Assembly (NCBI RefSeq): GCF_000145255.1
Contig: NC_014394.1
Coordinates: 1,922,001 to 1,986,000, forward strand
Origin: Gallionella capsiferriformans ES-2
GTDB taxonomy: Bacteria; Pseudomonadota; Gammaproteobacteria; Burkholderiales; Gallionellaceae
Length of the DNA: 64,000 nucleotides
Direction: 5' to 3'
Below, in pieces: positions 19,105-30,330 of this stretch (the first letter of the stretch is position 1; each line of letters starts with the position of its first letter). The notes under the pieces were generated by a model that was given only the letters and a program-made list of their open reading frames with translations, did no database searches and was not told the origin of the DNA. Both the position numbers and the translations under genes were made by a program.

Positions 19105-20150
19105 TCTGTATTACCTTTCTGTGATTCTTGTTTTAGCAAGCACATCTCTTGCTCCAGTGTTTTCAAGCGTTTCGCCATTTCATCCAGATGACGCAGATGA
19201 ACCGCATTTTTGCGCCAGTCGTCCGTCTTGGCAAAGGGATAAATCGCGGCATAAGAGCCCGCTTCGCGGATGGATTTTCCAATCAGGGTAAATGAAGAAA
19301 TCACCACACGATCCGCGATTTTCAAATGTCCGAGGATACCCGCACTGCCACCGATCTGACAGTACTTGCCGATCGTGGTACTGCCGGCAATTCCCACACA
19401 ACCTGCAATCGCGGTATGCGCACCGATGCGCACGTTATGCGCGATCTGAATCTGGTTATCCAGCTTCACGCCGTCTTCGATCACCGTATCGTCCAGGGCA
19501 CCACGATCAATGGTGGTATTCGCACCGATTTCCACATCGCGACCGATCACGACCCTACCGATTTGCGGAATCTTCAGCCAGCGCCCCTCGTCCATCGCGA
19601 TGCCAAACCCATCGGAGCCGATCACCACACCGGAATGCGCGATCAAATTGTCGCCGATCACACAATCGTGGTAAATCACGACACGGGGATACAGCCTGAC
19701 ATGACAACCAATCACAACGTTTTCTCCGATGCTGCATCCCTCGCCAATCAGGGTATGCGCACCGATCACAGCGCCCGCGCCGATCACCGCCGTCGCGCAA
19801 ATACAGGCGGAGGGATCTATCTGCGCGCCCTCGCTGACGACGGCAGCCGGATGCACCCCCGGCTTGATCTCAGTAGAGGGATTGAGCAAGGCGGAGACGC
19901 GGGCAAAATAGGCATAAGGATTTTCAGAAATAATGCGCGGCAAATCGGTCGCATCCGCATCCGCCTCGCCAAGTATGACCGCTGACGCACCGGTATTCGC
20001 TAACTGCGCATGATATTTACTGTTGGTAAGAAAACTGATCTGACCGGCCGTGGCCCGCTCCAGCGTGGAAATTTGATCGATGAGCACCTCGCCATCACCG
20101 AACAGGCACCCGCCTAATTGCTGCGCAATCTGAGCTAATGTATAAGCCAT
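19101..20150 (-). CDS. lpxD: UDP-3-O-acylglucosamine N-acyltransferase
   Basis: A 349-residue trimeric acyltransferase. An N-terminal uridine-binding domain (to about residue 100) is followed by a hexapeptide-repeat beta-helix with [16 protein letters not shown] and the catalytic His region QIAHNVRIG, and a C-terminal helix ([18 protein letters not shown]). It adds the second 3-hydroxyacyl chain in lipid A synthesis. It follows the skp gene by 8 bases. Confidence 0.95.
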   Translation of the reverse strand: MAYTLAQIAQQLGGCLFGDGEVLIDQISTLERATAGQISFLTNSKYHAQLANTGASAVILGEADADATDLPRIISENPYAYFARVSALLNPSTEIKPGVHPAAVVSEGAQIDPSACICATAVIGAGAVIGAHTLIGEGCSIGENVVIGCHVRLYPRVVIYHDCVIGDNLIAHSGVVIGSDGFGIAMDEGRWLKIPQIGRVVIGRDVEIGANTTIDRGALDDTVIEDGVKLDNQIQIAHNVRIGAHTAIAGCVGIAGSTTIGKYCQIGGSAGILGHLKIADRVVISSFTLIGKSIREAGSYAAIYPFAKTDDWRKNAVHLRHLDEMAKRLKTLEQEMCLLKQESQKGNTE

Positions 20151-20158
20151 GCTATCGG

Positions 20159-20674
20159 TTACTTGTTGTCTGTTTTGTCCGATGCAAGATTTTTGATGAC
20201 CTTATCGGTAATATCGATCTTAGGATTGCGATAAACCGCTTCTTGCAAAATCAAATCAAATTTTTCTGTTTCGGCAATCATTTGAATGGCCTTATTGGCA
20301 CGTTCCAGCACCACGGCTAACTCTTCATTTTTGCGCAAACTCAAATCCTCGCGAAATTCGCGCTGCATGCGTTGCAAATTGACGTTAAGCGCATTGAGTT
20401 CGCGCTCCTTATTGCGCCGGTCGGCCTCAGGCAGCGTACTCGCGTCCTTTTCCAGCAGCACCTGCAAATCTTTGGCCTGCCTCATCGTTTTCTTGATTTC
20501 CTGATCTCGTCCGGAAAATTCTTTTTCGATTTTCTTCTCGGCCTTCACCGCGGGGGCTGATTCGCGTAATACGCGCTCCGTATCGACCACACCCACCTTA
20601 AAATCTCCTGCCATAGCAGAACCTGCAGCCAGCAATGCTGCAATAAACGCCAACTTAATCATTTTCGTATCCAT
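20159..20674 (-). CDS. skp: OmpH/Skp-family periplasmic chaperone
   Basis: The start at 20674 (MDTKMIKLAFIAALLAAGSAMAG) has AAGGAA upstream and begins with a clear signal peptide; the longer frame to 20722 adds 16 residues before it. The 171-residue protein has long coiled-coil tentacle helices (KKIEKEFSGRDQEIKKTMRQA) and the OmpH strand segments GVVDTERVLRES and FDLILQEAVYRN. It keeps unfolded outer-membrane proteins soluble on their way to BamA, encoded directly upstream. Confidence 0.93.
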   Translation of the reverse strand: MDTKMIKLAFIAALLAAGSAMAGDFKVGVVDTERVLRESAPAVKAEKKIEKEFSGRDQEIKKTMRQAKDLQVLLEKDASTLPEADRRNKERELNALNVNLQRMQREFREDLSLRKNEELAVVLERANKAIQMIAETEKFDLILQEAVYRNPKIDITDKVIKNLASDKTDNK

Positions 20675-20724
20675 CGTGAGTTCCTTTTTATATTTATCCG
20701 GTACAGGCAGTCGAACAGACACGT

Positions 20725-22998
20725 CTAAAACATGGTACCCAAAGTAAACTGGAAGGCCTGCAACTTATCAACAGCCTGTTTATTCAACGGCAAACCATAA
20801 CTGAATTTCATTGGTCCCATCGGTGACAACCAAGTGACCGCAGCACCATACGAATAACGCATCCCGACACTGCCCGGCAGCGTACCGGTACCATAGACGG
20901 CCCCGCCATCGACAAAGCCGCTCAAACGAACCGATTTATCCTTGATACCCGGAATAGGCGCCATAATTTCCATGCTTGCTGCAACGCGACGCTGACCGCC
21001 CAGTGAAAAATTATTGGCATCACGCGGTCCTAGCGAGTTGGCTTCATAACCGCGCACCGAACCGCTACCGCCCGCGTAGAAATTCTTGAAGAACGGCATT
21101 TGCTTGCCACCGTACCCCCGACCTGCGCCGGCCATGCCATTGAGCATCAAGGTAAAGTCCGATGAAATCGGGTAATACCACTGTTGATCATAATTGACCT
21201 TGTAATAGCGCATATCCATCACCGGCAAAGCAACCTCTGCATACGCGCGTTGCACCGTACCTTCAGTGGTGTAGATTGCGCTGTCACGACTATCGCGCCC
21301 CCAGCCTAATGTGCCTAGCACCGTTGTGTTGGTACTGCCGAAGGTCGTCACATAATTTTGATAGGACAACGGACTCAGGGCGGTCAAACCAATCGTAGAT
21401 TTTTCAGCAGATAACCCGAATGAGATACTTTGATCCTCGCTGATAGGGATCCCGAAGCGCACGCCACCGCCGGTTGTAGCAGAGGTATATCGACTCATGA
21501 TTGTATTGGTCGCATTGGTGTTGCGCTGATAGATATCGAAACCGCGACTCACACCTTCGTCCGTATAATACGGATTGGTATACGACACCGAAATGTTCTT
21601 GTTGATCTTGCTGGTATTTAACTGGGTTGAGAGCATATTACCGCTACCAAACAAGTTTGCCTGCGTTACGCCCCCCGAGAGCACCAGACCTTCTCCCTGA
21701 CTGATACCCGCACCGACCGTAAAACTACCCGTCGATTTTTCCTTGACGGAGGCATTCACATCCATTTGATCAGAAGTCCCCTGTACGGCGGGCGTTTCAA
21801 CATTCACTTCGGAGAAGAAATTCAACCGGTCAACGCGTTGTTTGGATTTTTTAATTTTAGTCACGTCAAACCAGGCACCTTCAACCTGACGGAATTCACG
21901 GCGAATGACTTCATCGCGCGTCTTGGTATTGCCCGCGATATTAATGCGGCGGATATACACGCGCTGCCCGGGATCCACTACAAAATTGAACGCGACCTCA
22001 TGCTTTTCCTTATTCAGATCGGGAATCGCATTAACGTTGGCAAAAGCATACCCCTCCGCCGCCAGACGTTCACCAACCAGCTTACTGGTTTCAGACAACG
22101 CCTTACGAGAAAACGCATCGTTCGGTTTTACCTGAACGAGTTTTTCGATCTCTTCCTTAGCAACCAGCGTATTTCCGGAAACGGCGACTTTAGAAATCGT
22201 GTACTTTTCACCCTCAGTGACATTGATGGTGATATAGATATCCTTCTTATCGGGCGTAATGGAAATCTGCGTGGAATTGATATTGAATTCCAAAAAACCG
22301 CTGTCCATGTAGAACGAACGCATCGACTCCATATCGGCAGACAACTTCTGCTTCGAGTACTGATCGTTCTTGCTCATCCAGCTCATCCAGTCGGGTGTGC
22401 TAAGTTTCATCAAATCGAGCAGATCTGCTTCAGAATAAGCCTTATTTCCGACGATGTTGATCTGTTTGATCTTGGAAATTTCTCCTTCGACCACGTCAAA
22501 CACAACGCCGACGCGGTTGCGTTCCAATTCCGTTACCTTGGCATTCACGCTCACGCCGTATTTTCCGCGCGCCACATACTGGCGCTTCAAGTCCTGCACT
22601 GCCTTATCCAGCGCGCCTTTATCAAAGATGCGCGCTTCAGCTAAGCCTGCATACTTCATGTTGTCTTTGAGTTGATCTTTGGAAAAGTCTTTGACGCCAT
22701 TCACCTGAATACTGGCAATCGACGGCCGCTCTTTGACCAGTACGATCAGCACGCCCTGTTCAACTTCAAGGCGTACATCCTTGAAAAATCCGGTGCCATA
22801 CAGGGCGCGTATCGCGACAGCGGCCTGTTCGTCGTTCATGACCTCGCCGACTTTGACGGGAAGGTAGCTAAATACAGTCCCCGCTTCTGTGCGCTGTATG
22901 CCTTCGACGCGAATATCGGTAACCGTAAAGGGGCTAATCGCCCATGCGGGCGCTGCAAACAACAATGAAAGAATTCCTGCCAGTTTTGTCTTGTTCAT
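20725..22998 (-). CDS. bamA: Outer membrane protein assembly factor BamA
   Basis: A 757-residue precursor with a signal peptide ending near AWA, five POTRA domains (about residues 22-420) and a 16-strand beta-barrel ending in a C-terminal Phe (FQFTLGTMF). The barrel contains the conserved lid-lock motif GSVRGYEANSLGPRD. BamA is the core of the complex that inserts outer-membrane proteins. It sits between rseP and skp, as usual. Confidence 0.96.
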   Translation of the reverse strand: MNKTKLAGILSLLFAAPAWAISPFTVTDIRVEGIQRTEAGTVFSYLPVKVGEVMNDEQAAVAIRALYGTGFFKDVRLEVEQGVLIVLVKERPSIASIQVNGVKDFSKDQLKDNMKYAGLAEARIFDKGALDKAVQDLKRQYVARGKYGVSVNAKVTELERNRVGVVFDVVEGEISKIKQINIVGNKAYSEADLLDLMKLSTPDWMSWMSKNDQYSKQKLSADMESMRSFYMDSGFLEFNINSTQISITPDKKDIYITINVTEGEKYTISKVAVSGNTLVAKEEIEKLVQVKPNDAFSRKALSETSKLVGERLAAEGYAFANVNAIPDLNKEKHEVAFNFVVDPGQRVYIRRINIAGNTKTRDEVIRREFRQVEGAWFDVTKIKKSKQRVDRLNFFSEVNVETPAVQGTSDQMDVNASVKEKSTGSFTVGAGISQGEGLVLSGGVTQANLFGSGNMLSTQLNTSKINKNISVSYTNPYYTDEGVSRGFDIYQRNTNATNTIMSRYTSATTGGGVRFGIPISEDQSISFGLSAEKSTIGLTALSPLSYQNYVTTFGSTNTTVLGTLGWGRDSRDSAIYTTEGTVQRAYAEVALPVMDMRYYKVNYDQQWYYPISSDFTLMLNGMAGAGRGYGGKQMPFFKNFYAGGSGSVRGYEANSLGPRDANNFSLGGQRRVAASMEIMAPIPGIKDKSVRLSGFVDGGAVYGTGTLPGSVGMRYSYGAAVTWLSPMGPMKFSYGLPLNKQAVDKLQAFQFTLGTMF

Positions 22999-23004
22999 TT
23001 AGTA

Positions 23005-24360
23005 CTAACCTGAGATGAGGCGATTAATATCATTATAGATGGCAAAAACCATCAAGGTACCCAGTAATGCAATGCCGATCTTCTGACCGATTTCCCAGGC
23101 CTGCTCGGAAACCGGACTGCCTTTGATCAATTCAGCGACATAATACAGCAAGTGCCCGCCATCCAATAAGGGAACAGGCAGTAAATTCAACACCCCTAAG
23201 CTAATGCTGATCAGCGCCAAAAATCCCAGATAAGCGGTCAGCCCCATGTGGGCCGACTGCCCGGCATAATCTGCGATTGAAATCGGCCCGCTGATATTCT
23301 TCATGGACACTTCGCCCAATAACATTTTCCCCAGCATTTTCAAACTGATAGCAGCGGTATCCCATGTCTTCTTCAGCGACTGTCCGATCGCATCAACCGG
23401 ACCGTAGCTCACCTCGGTGAACATCGCCGCAATTACCGCAGGATCGACACGAGGCGCAGCGCCGATTTTTCCAACCATTCTGCCTGATTCTAAAACGGAT
23501 TGCGGCGTCAGCGAAATCGTCTGCACGCTTCCCGCACGCTGGATTTCAAGCGCAACAGACTGACCGGGATGCGTGCGGATAATATCGACGAGGGCACTCC
23601 AACTGGCGAGCGTTTTTCCGTCAGCACGCAAAACAAGGTCCGATTCCTGCAAGCCCGCCAGTTTAGCGATGCCGTCGGCAGTCAATTTTCCGATGACCGG
23701 CATAACAGCCGGTTGATTTAAATGCAGCCCCAGTTTATCGAGAAACTCGCCCTCTAAGTCGTGCGCGTCGAGACTGCTCAAACTCAAGGTATGCCGCACC
23801 GTGGTTCCGCTGGCTGTTTGCGCCTCAACGGCAACCTCGCCTTTTTGCAGGGCCAGCGTCAAAAGCGTCCAACGCAACTCCTGCCAGCTTGGAATGGGCT
23901 CGTCGTTGATACGGATGATCGTCTCACCGACCATCATCTGTGCATTGGCAGCGGGCGTCCCCTGCACGACTTCACCTAGCACCGGCTTCAAACCCGGCAC
24001 GCCGTGCACGAACAAAATCCAATACAAAAAAACCGCCAGCAACAAATTAGCAACCGGGCCTGCCACGACGATCGCCATGCGCTGCAAAACGGGTTTGCGA
24101 TTGAAAGCCCTGTCCAGTTCACCGGGCAGCACTTCCCCCTCACGCTCGTCAAGCATCTTAACGTAACCGCCTAGCGGGATCACTGACAACACCCATTCCG
24201 TATCGGAACCGGCAAAACGCTTGCGGTACAAGACGGGGCCGAACCCCAGCGAAAATCGCAGCACCTTGACCCCGCAGCGCCGGGCAACCCAGTAATGACC
24301 GTACTCATGAAATACCACCAGCAGCGCGATGGCTGCCGCGAAGGATAACAGCGTAATCAT
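23005..24360 (-). CDS. rseP: RIP zinc metalloprotease RseP
   Basis: A 451-residue site-2-type protease. The zinc motif HEYGH (residues 18-22) is in the first membrane helix, two PDZ domains lie in the periplasmic part ([18 protein letters not shown] and [18 protein letters not shown]), and the third zinc ligand is in [16 protein letters not shown]. RseP cleaves anti-sigma factor RseA inside the membrane in the sigma-E response and clears signal-peptide remnants. Its start overlaps the dxr stop by 4 bases. Confidence 0.95.
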   Translation of the reverse strand: MITLLSFAAAIALLVVFHEYGHYWVARRCGVKVLRFSLGFGPVLYRKRFAGSDTEWVLSVIPLGGYVKMLDEREGEVLPGELDRAFNRKPVLQRMAIVVAGPVANLLLAVFLYWILFVHGVPGLKPVLGEVVQGTPAANAQMMVGETIIRINDEPIPSWQELRWTLLTLALQKGEVAVEAQTASGTTVRHTLSLSSLDAHDLEGEFLDKLGLHLNQPAVMPVIGKLTADGIAKLAGLQESDLVLRADGKTLASWSALVDIIRTHPGQSVALEIQRAGSVQTISLTPQSVLESGRMVGKIGAAPRVDPAVIAAMFTEVSYGPVDAIGQSLKKTWDTAAISLKMLGKMLLGEVSMKNISGPISIADYAGQSAHMGLTAYLGFLALISISLGVLNLLPVPLLDGGHLLYYVAELIKGSPVSEQAWEIGQKIGIALLGTLMVFAIYNDINRLISG

Positions 24361-25538
24361 TTAACTAAAGTTGAAATGACGTTCTCTGCGGCGCGACGCG
24401 CCGCCAGATCTGCATCCAGCACATCGTCAATGACCGTTACGACATTAACAGGCAAGCGATTGAGCACCTCATTAATCACACGCGGTATCGATAAAAAAGA
24501 AATTTTATGATCTAAAAAGGCGGCAACCGCGATTTCATTTGCCGCATTGAGCACGGCAGGTGCCGTCCCTGCGGTGCGCAGCGCCTGATAGGCTAACGCC
24601 AGACAAGGAAAGCGCTCAAAGTCAGGCTCGTCAAAACTTAACGTGGCTACCTTGAACAAATCGAGCGGTGCCACGCCTGAATCGATGCGTTCAGGATAGG
24701 CCAGGCCATAGGCAATCGGCGTGCGCATATCAGGGTTCCCCAACTGCGCGATCACCGAGCCGTCGATGTATTCAACCAGTGAATGAATCACGCTCTGCGG
24801 GTGGATAACAACCTGAATATCATCAGCGCTGGCATTAAACAGCCAGTGCGCTTCAATGACTTCCAGACCTTTGTTCATCATGCTGGCCGAATCAACTGAA
24901 ATTTTACGACCCATCGTCCAGTTGGGATGCGCGCAAGCCTGATCCGGGGTGACATTTTGCAATTCAGATAACGGCGTATTGCGGAACGGCCCGCCGGATG
25001 CGGTGAGCAGGATGCGTCGCACGCCATGATCAGCCATATTGCCGCTGTAATTGCGCGGCAAGGCCTGAAAAATTGCGTTGTGTTCGCTGTCGATCGGCAG
25101 CAAGGCCGACCCGCTGATGCGAACGGCGTCCATAAACACATTGCCCGCCAGCACCAGCGTTTCCTTGTTGGCCAGCAGAATTTTTTTGCCGGCTTTTGCC
25201 GCAGCCAGTGTAGGCCGCAAGCCTGCCGCGCCGACAATCGCCGCCATCACCGCATCGACTTCCGGCAACACGCACACTTGTTCTAACGCATCCACGCCGC
25301 ACAACACCTCGGTCGCAAGTCCAGCATCACAGAGCAGCGCACGCAACTGCGCAGCGGAATTCTCATCGAGCAGCACGGCAAAGCGGGGTTTGAACTGCAT
25401 GCACTGGCGAAACAACAGGTCAATCTGACGATGAGCCGTTAAAGCCGTAATCCGGTACTTATCGGGGTGACGCGCCACCACATCCAGTGTACTGGTGCCG
25501 ATACTGCCGGTTGAACCTAATACCGTAATGTTTTGCAT
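24357..25538 (-). CDS. dxr: 1-deoxy-D-xylulose 5-phosphate reductoisomerase
   Basis: A 393-residue enzyme with the NADPH-binding start [15 protein letters not shown], the catalytic region [13 protein letters not shown] (metal ligands Asp and Glu) and [15 protein letters not shown]. It makes 2-C-methyl-D-erythritol 4-phosphate, the first committed step of the MEP isoprenoid pathway, supplying the next enzymes toward undecaprenyl carrier (uppS lies two genes upstream). One base separates it from cdsA. Confidence 0.96.
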   Translation of the reverse strand: MQNITVLGSTGSIGTSTLDVVARHPDKYRITALTAHRQIDLLFRQCMQFKPRFAVLLDENSAAQLRALLCDAGLATEVLCGVDALEQVCVLPEVDAVMAAIVGAAGLRPTLAAAKAGKKILLANKETLVLAGNVFMDAVRISGSALLPIDSEHNAIFQALPRNYSGNMADHGVRRILLTASGGPFRNTPLSELQNVTPDQACAHPNWTMGRKISVDSASMMNKGLEVIEAHWLFNASADDIQVVIHPQSVIHSLVEYIDGSVIAQLGNPDMRTPIAYGLAYPERIDSGVAPLDLFKVATLSFDEPDFERFPCLALAYQALRTAGTAPAVLNAANEIAVAAFLDHKISFLSIPRVINEVLNRLPVNVVTVIDDVLDADLAARRAAENVISTLVK

Positions 25539-25539
25539 A

Positions 25540-26352
25540 TTAACTAAACTGCCCCAACAGAATCACCATCGCAGCCAGCGGCAGCGTCGAAGTCAATGCA
25601 TCGATACGATCGAGCAGCCCGCCGTGCCCCGGCAGCAGGGTTCCGCTGTCTTTGACTCCAGCCTGACGCTTGATCGCTGATTCAAACAAATCGCCAATCA
25701 CGGCCAGTCCCACCCACCACCAGGCCGCCAGCAAAATTATAGGCAGCATGGCGAACGGGAAGATATACCAGACGATCAGCACATAAATCGTCACAGCGAA
25801 CATAGCGCCTGCCACCCCTTCCCAGGTTTTTCCGGGACTAATGCTGGGCGCCAGTTTATTTTTGCCAAACCTGCGACCTGAAAAATAGGCCCCGATGTCA
25901 GCGACCCACACCAGCGCCATCAGCAACAGCAAGACCCAGGGACTCACGGCGTGCAAATCGAGCATCGCAAGCCCCGTCGGAATCAAAAGCGCCCACCCCA
26001 CTACCGCCATCAATACCGGGCTCTCGATGCGCCAGGATGCGATCATCCAAGTCGGCACGATGATTAACCACAACAATGCGGAAACGGCATAGATCATCAA
26101 ATGAACAAACAGGCGGTCGGGCTCGCTATAATTTGCGTCAAACCAGAGTAAAGCCAGCATGGCCGCCAAGGTCAGGCCCGCATTGACATAGGCGCCCATA
26201 ATCTGTAATTTAGCCAATTTCGACCACTCAATCGTCCCCTGCATCACAAGCAGTACGACCAAAGCCGACCACCACGCAACCGGCAAGGTAAAAAGCACGC
26301 CCAACAGCAACAGCAGGAGAATGACGGCAGTAATGATTCTGGATTTAAGCAC
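25540..26352 (-). CDS. cdsA: Phosphatidate cytidylyltransferase
   Basis: A 270-residue polytopic protein with about eight hydrophobic helices and the CdsA signature (consensus S-x-x-K-R-x-x-x-K-D-x-x-x-x-x-P-G-H-G-G) in [13 protein letters not shown] followed by LLPGHGG. It forms CDP-diacylglycerol for phospholipid synthesis. The start is taken as GTG at 26352: AAGGAG lies 6 bases upstream and overlaps the end of uppS by 8 bases. An ATG at 26367 lacks such a site, and the frame open to 26442 lies inside uppS. Confidence 0.92.
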   Translation of the reverse strand: MLKSRIITAVILLLLLLGVLFTLPVAWWSALVVLLVMQGTIEWSKLAKLQIMGAYVNAGLTLAAMLALLWFDANYSEPDRLFVHLMIYAVSALLWLIIVPTWMIASWRIESPVLMAVVGWALLIPTGLAMLDLHAVSPWVLLLLMALVWVADIGAYFSGRRFGKNKLAPSISPGKTWEGVAGAMFAVTIYVLIVWYIFPFAMLPIILLAAWWWVGLAVIGDLFESAIKRQAGVKDSGTLLPGHGGLLDRIDALTSTLPLAAMVILLGQFS

Positions 26353-27130
26353 GCGACTCTCCTTCATTCGATTGCACAGGGACGCCCACCAGTTGCTCAC
26401 TGGTGCGACCAAAACGCCGTTCGCGATTTTGATACGAAGCAATGGCTTTTTCCAGTTCTTTCCGATCGAAAACCGGCCACAGGGTATCGGTGAAATACAA
26501 CTCCGTATAAGCTAACTGCCACAACATGAAATTGCTGATGCGCATCTCGCCACCGGTACGAATAAAGAGATCCGGCTCAGGCGCATCCCCCATAGACAGA
26601 TAAGGCTGCAGATCATCCTCAGTAAACGAAGTCGCAAGTTCAGGATGAACGCTCAGCAAACGCTGCACGGCGGCCATCATATCCCAGCGTCCGCCGTAAT
26701 TAGCCGCAATGGTCAGCGTCAAACCCGTGTTACCGGCCGTGAGCGACTCTGCATGCGACATCGTATTTTGCAGCTTTTCATCAAAACGGCTGCGGTCTCC
26801 GATGATTTTCAGACGGATATTGTTTTTGTGCAGGCTGGCAACTTCGCGCTCCAGCATTTTCAGGAACAGCGACATCAAAAAGGAGACTTCATCAACCGGA
26901 CGACGCCAGTTCTCACTGCTGAAGGCAAAAACGGTCAGATATTGTACGCCCAGATCGCGGCAGGCGCGCACCGCCGCGCGCAAGGATTCCACGCCGCGCT
27001 GATGCCCCATGATGCGCGGCATGAAGCGTTGCTTCGCCCAGCGCCCATTACCATCCATGATGATGGCAATATGACGCGGCACACGAGCCACATCCGGAAT
27101 AGCACGCGTGGAACTGGGCAAAATGGCCAT
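26345..27130 (-). CDS. uppS: Undecaprenyl diphosphate synthase
   Basis: A 261-residue cis-prenyltransferase with HIAIIMDGNGRWAKQR near residue 20, where the Asp is catalytic, FAFSSENWRRP, and the C-terminal region PEPDLFIRTGGEMRISNFMLWQLAYTE. It builds the C55 lipid carrier for peptidoglycan and O-antigen. The start shares one base with the frr stop (TAATG). Confidence 0.95.
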   Translation of the reverse strand: MAILPSSTRAIPDVARVPRHIAIIMDGNGRWAKQRFMPRIMGHQRGVESLRAAVRACRDLGVQYLTVFAFSSENWRRPVDEVSFLMSLFLKMLEREVASLHKNNIRLKIIGDRSRFDEKLQNTMSHAESLTAGNTGLTLTIAANYGGRWDMMAAVQRLLSVHPELATSFTEDDLQPYLSMGDAPEPDLFIRTGGEMRISNFMLWQLAYTELYFTDTLWPVFDRKELEKAIASYQNRERRFGRTSEQLVGVPVQSNEGESRA

Positions 27131-27687
27131 TACACTGCCATCAAATCGACTTCTTTAGCGGCCAGCATCTGGTCAATTTCAGAGACAAAACGGTCGGTCA
27201 GTTTCTGAATATCATCCTGAACGCGACGCTCATCGTCTTCGGAAATTTCTTTTTTCTTGAGCAAATCCTTTAGAGAGCCATTGGCATCGCGACGGATATT
27301 ACGCACCGCAATTTTCGCATCTTCGCCTTCTGACTTGACCAGTTTGATCATATCGCGACGACGCTCTTCGGTGAGCATCGGCATCGGTACACGAATCAGT
27401 TCGCCGTTCGTTGCGGGATTGAGCCCCAGATCCGCATCGCGGATCGCGCGCTCAACCTTGCCCACCATGCTTTTCTCATAAGGCTGCACACCGATGGTGC
27501 GCGCATCGACCAGCGTGATGTTGGCCACCTGCGTCACCAGTGTCGGACTGCCGTAATAATCCACCATCACGTGGTCCAACAGACCTGTATGTGCGCGACC
27601 GGTACGAACCTTGCCTAAATCCGCGCGCAAGGCGTCCAGCGACTTGCGCATTCTGGCTTCGGCATCTTTTCTGATTTCAGTAATCAC
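27130..27687 (-). CDS. frr: Ribosome recycling factor
   Basis: A 185-residue protein of the standard RRF length with [43 protein letters not shown] and the helical bundle end [16 protein letters not shown]. With EF-G it splits post-termination ribosomes. Its 5' neighbour pyrH and 3' neighbour uppS match the common proteobacterial order. Confidence 0.97.
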   Translation of the reverse strand: MITEIRKDAEARMRKSLDALRADLGKVRTGRAHTGLLDHVMVDYYGSPTLVTQVANITLVDARTIGVQPYEKSMVGKVERAIRDADLGLNPATNGELIRVPMPMLTEERRRDMIKLVKSEGEDAKIAVRNIRRDANGSLKDLLKKKEISEDDERRVQDDIQKLTDRFVSEIDQMLAAKEVDLMAV

Positions 27688-27713
27688 AACTTTCTCCTGT
27701 ATTTGCGAGAGTA

Positions 27714-28433
27714 CTACTCAACACGCACCAGCGTACCTTCACCTTCGCCGAACACCACGCGTTTTAACGCGCCCGCTTTGAAGATGCTAAATACGATGAT
27801 AGGCAATTTCTGGTCACGGCACAAAGTCAGCGCAGTGGCATCCATCACCTGTAAATTTTTGCTGATCGCCTCATCAAAGCTCAGGCTCTGATAGCGAACC
27901 GCGTGCGGATCCTTTTTAGGATCTGCGGTATAAATCCCGTCCACCTTGGTGGCCTTGATCACCACTTCGGCACTCATTTCCACGCCGCGCAAAGCTGCAG
28001 CCGTATCGGTGGTAAAAAACGGACTACCGATACCTGCCGCAAAAATGACGACCTTGCCTTCTTCCAAATAACGCAGGGCCTTGCCGCGAATGAAAGGCTC
28101 AGCGACTTGCTCCAGGTTCAGCGCTGACTGCACGCGGCAATCGAGCCCCGCGCGATTCATCGCATCCTGCAGCGCCATTGAGTTCATCACCGTGGCCAGC
28201 ATCCCCATGTAGTCGGCGGTAGCCCTGTCCATTCCCGCTGCGGCAGGCGCCACACCGCGAAAGATATTGCCGCCGCCGATGACCATCGCCACTTGCACAC
28301 CCATCGCCACGACTTCTGCTATCTCGGCAACGATGCGCTCGATGACCGTGCGATTGATACCATAACTGTCGTCGCCCATCAGGGCTTCGCCGGAAAGTTT
28401 TAACAGAATACGTTTATAAACGGGTGCGCTCAT
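27714..28433 (-). CDS. pyrH: Uridylate kinase
   Basis: A 239-residue amino-acid-kinase-fold enzyme beginning [15 protein letters not shown], with GGGNIFRG and [18 protein letters not shown]. It phosphorylates UMP to UDP with ATP and is usually activated by GTP and inhibited by UTP. It lies 5 bases after tsf, in the conserved rpsB-tsf-pyrH-frr operon. Confidence 0.97.
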   Translation of the reverse strand: MSAPVYKRILLKLSGEALMGDDSYGINRTVIERIVAEIAEVVAMGVQVAMVIGGGNIFRGVAPAAAGMDRATADYMGMLATVMNSMALQDAMNRAGLDCRVQSALNLEQVAEPFIRGKALRYLEEGKVVIFAAGIGSPFFTTDTAAALRGVEMSAEVVIKATKVDGIYTADPKKDPHAVRYQSLSFDEAISKNLQVMDATALTLCRDQKLPIIVFSIFKAGALKRVVFGEGEGTLVRVE

Positions 28434-28438
28434 GGCAA

Positions 28439-29338
28439 TTATCCTTGTGCAGCTGCGATGGTTGCAGCAACTTCTGCCGCGTAGTCTTCTACCTTCTTCT
28501 CGATGCCTTCACCGACCACAAACATCTGGAATGCAGACACCGAAGCGCCACGCGCCTTCAACAGTTGCTCGATGGTTTGCTTGCCGTCTTCAGCCTTAAC
28601 GAAAACCTGCCCCAACAGCGTTACTTCCCTCAGGAATTTCTGCACAGTACCTTCAGCGATTTTTTCCAGCATCGCTTCAGCCTTGCCGGCTTCACGTGCT
28701 TTTTCGATCGCAATGCGGCGTTCAGTTTCGATATCCGCAGGATTAACACCTGAACTATCGACCGATTTAGGTTTAGAAGCTGCGATGTGCATGCAGATAT
28801 CACGACCCAAAGTTTCATCGCCGCCGGTGAAATTCAGCAGAACACCGATCTTGCTACCGTGCAGATAGCTTGCCAATGTGCCAGTAGTCGTTTCGTAACG
28901 CTCGATACGACGAACGGTCAGATTTTCGCCCAATTTCATTACCAGCGCCTTGCGGGTTTCTTCAACCGTATCGGTTCCGTTGGCAATCGTGAGTTCGGAC
29001 AACGCAGCGATATCGGCAGGATTATGCTTTGCAACCGTTTCGGCAACATTCTTTGCAAAGGCAACAAAGTCATCGTTCTTAGCAACAAAGTCAGTCTCGC
29101 AATTCACTTCAGCAACCGCACCCGACTTGGCATCCGCAGCGATAAAGGCACTTACCACGCCTTCAGCTGTTACACGTGAAGAAGCCTTGCTGGCCTTCGC
29201 ACCGCTCTTGATGCGCATCTGCTCTTCAGCCACCTTGAAATCACCGTTCGCTTCAACCAACGCTTTTTTACATTCCATCATGCCGAGGCCGGTGGCTTCG
29301 CGCAATTCCTTAACCATACTTGCAGTAATTTCTGCCAT
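28439..29338 (-). CDS. tsf: Elongation factor Ts
   Basis: The ATG at 29338 ([19 protein letters not shown]) has GGAG upstream and gives 299 residues; the frame open to 29350 adds only four. The protein has the N-terminal UBA-like module, the core motif [12 protein letters not shown] and a C-terminal module. It exchanges GDP for GTP on EF-Tu. A terminator-like hairpin lies between this gene and rpsB. Confidence 0.97.
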   Translation of the reverse strand: MAEITASMVKELREATGLGMMECKKALVEANGDFKVAEEQMRIKSGAKASKASSRVTAEGVVSAFIAADAKSGAVAEVNCETDFVAKNDDFVAFAKNVAETVAKHNPADIAALSELTIANGTDTVEETRKALVMKLGENLTVRRIERYETTTGTLASYLHGSKIGVLLNFTGGDETLGRDICMHIAASKPKSVDSSGVNPADIETERRIAIEKAREAGKAEAMLEKIAEGTVQKFLREVTLLGQVFVKAEDGKQTIEQLLKARGASVSAFQMFVVGEGIEKKVEDYAAEVAATIAAAQG

Positions 29339-29370
29339 AACTAACTCCAAAAATTCTTAAAAAACTTACA

Positions 29371-29393
29371 AAAAAAGGGGCTTGCGCCCCTTT
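29371..29393 (-). terminator. Rho-independent hairpin between rpsB and tsf (attenuator)
   Basis: On the minus strand, the stem AAGGGGC / GCCCCTT with a 4-base GCAA loop is followed by seven T. It lies 18 bases after the rpsB stop and 33 bases before tsf, so part of the transcripts should stop here and S2 should be made in excess of EF-Ts. A hairpin at the same place is known in E. coli. Confidence 0.85.
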
Positions 29394-29410
29394 CAACGCC
29401 TAAAGAAAAC

Positions 29411-30139
29411 TTAGGCTACTTGTTCTGGCTCTTCAGCTACTTGCTGAACCAATTCATTCAAGGCCTGTGCGCGACCTTCCAATACCGCGTCAGCGATACC
29501 GCGTGCGTACAAACGAATTGCCTGAGTCGAATCGTCGTTACCAGGGATCACGAAATCCACACCGATCGGTGAGTTATTGGTATCAACGATACCGATAACA
29601 GGGATACCCAACTTCTTGGCTTCAACGATTGCGCCCTTTTGATAGCCCACGTCGATGACGAAAATTGCATCCGGCAGATTAGGCATATCCTTGATACCGC
29701 CCAGACTGCGATTGAGCTTTTCCAGTTCGCGCGCCATAACCAGCGCTTCTTTCTTGGAAACGCCTTCAGCGCCTTCAGCGGTGATCGCTTCGAGTTCGCG
29801 CAGACGCTTGATCGATTGCTGAACGGTCTTGTAATTGGTGAGCATACCACCCAACCAGCGGTGATTTACGAACGGTGAATTTGCACGAACAGCTTCTTCT
29901 TGCAAAATTTCACGTGCCTGACGCTTAGTCGCGACGAACAGGACAGTGCCCTTTTTCGCGGACAATTTGCGCACATAGCTTTCTGCTTCTGCAAACAGGG
30001 CTACGGATTTTTCCAGGTTGATGATGTGAATACGATTGCGGTGACCGAAGATGAACGGAGCCATCTTAGGATTCCAGAAACGAGTTTGGTGACCAAAGTG
30101 AACACCAGCATCCAGCATTTGACGCATTGTTACAGCCAT
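29411..30139 (-). CDS. rpsB: 30S ribosomal protein S2
   Basis: The start at 30139 ([18 protein letters not shown]) has AGGAAT upstream; the frame open to 30172 adds 11 residues from the leader. The 242-residue protein has the S2 signatures [19 protein letters not shown] and [21 protein letters not shown]. It is the first gene of the long minus-strand run ending with rnhB. A leader of about 140 bases separates it from its likely promoter, which fits autoregulation of rpsB by S2 as known in other bacteria. Confidence 0.97.
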   Translation of the reverse strand: MAVTMRQMLDAGVHFGHQTRFWNPKMAPFIFGHRNRIHIINLEKSVALFAEAESYVRKLSAKKGTVLFVATKRQAREILQEEAVRANSPFVNHRWLGGMLTNYKTVQQSIKRLRELEAITAEGAEGVSKKEALVMARELEKLNRSLGGIKDMPNLPDAIFVIDVGYQKGAIVEAKKLGIPVIGIVDTNNSPIGVDFVIPGNDDSTQAIRLYARGIADAVLEGRAQALNELVQQVAEEPEQVA

Positions 30140-30288
30140 GTTTATTCCTAACGTAAGGGTTAAAACTACCACTCGCCAGCCTGACTCTTACGAAAACCGC
30201 AAAAACCTTACGATTTTTACCGCTTCCTACGAGCACCCCAACTTGTGCGAGCGGGAAATTTGCACCGGCCAATTCCGATGCAACACGC

Positions 30289-30318
30289 ATTCTACCACCA
30301 ATTTACCATCCGGCTCAA
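30289..30318 (-). promoter_or_regulatory. Likely sigma-70 promoter of rpsB
   Basis: On the minus strand, TTGAGC (-35, 30313-30318) is followed after 18 bases by TAGAAT (-10, 30289-30294). The inferred start lies about 140 bases before the rpsB ATG, leaving a long leader. Confidence 0.6.
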
Positions 30319-30330
30319 CACGCTTATCAA

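Noticed and set aside
21766..22644. 292-codon plus-strand ORF
   Set aside because: It is fully antisense to the POTRA region of bamA and shows no domain; long shadow frames are common in this composition.
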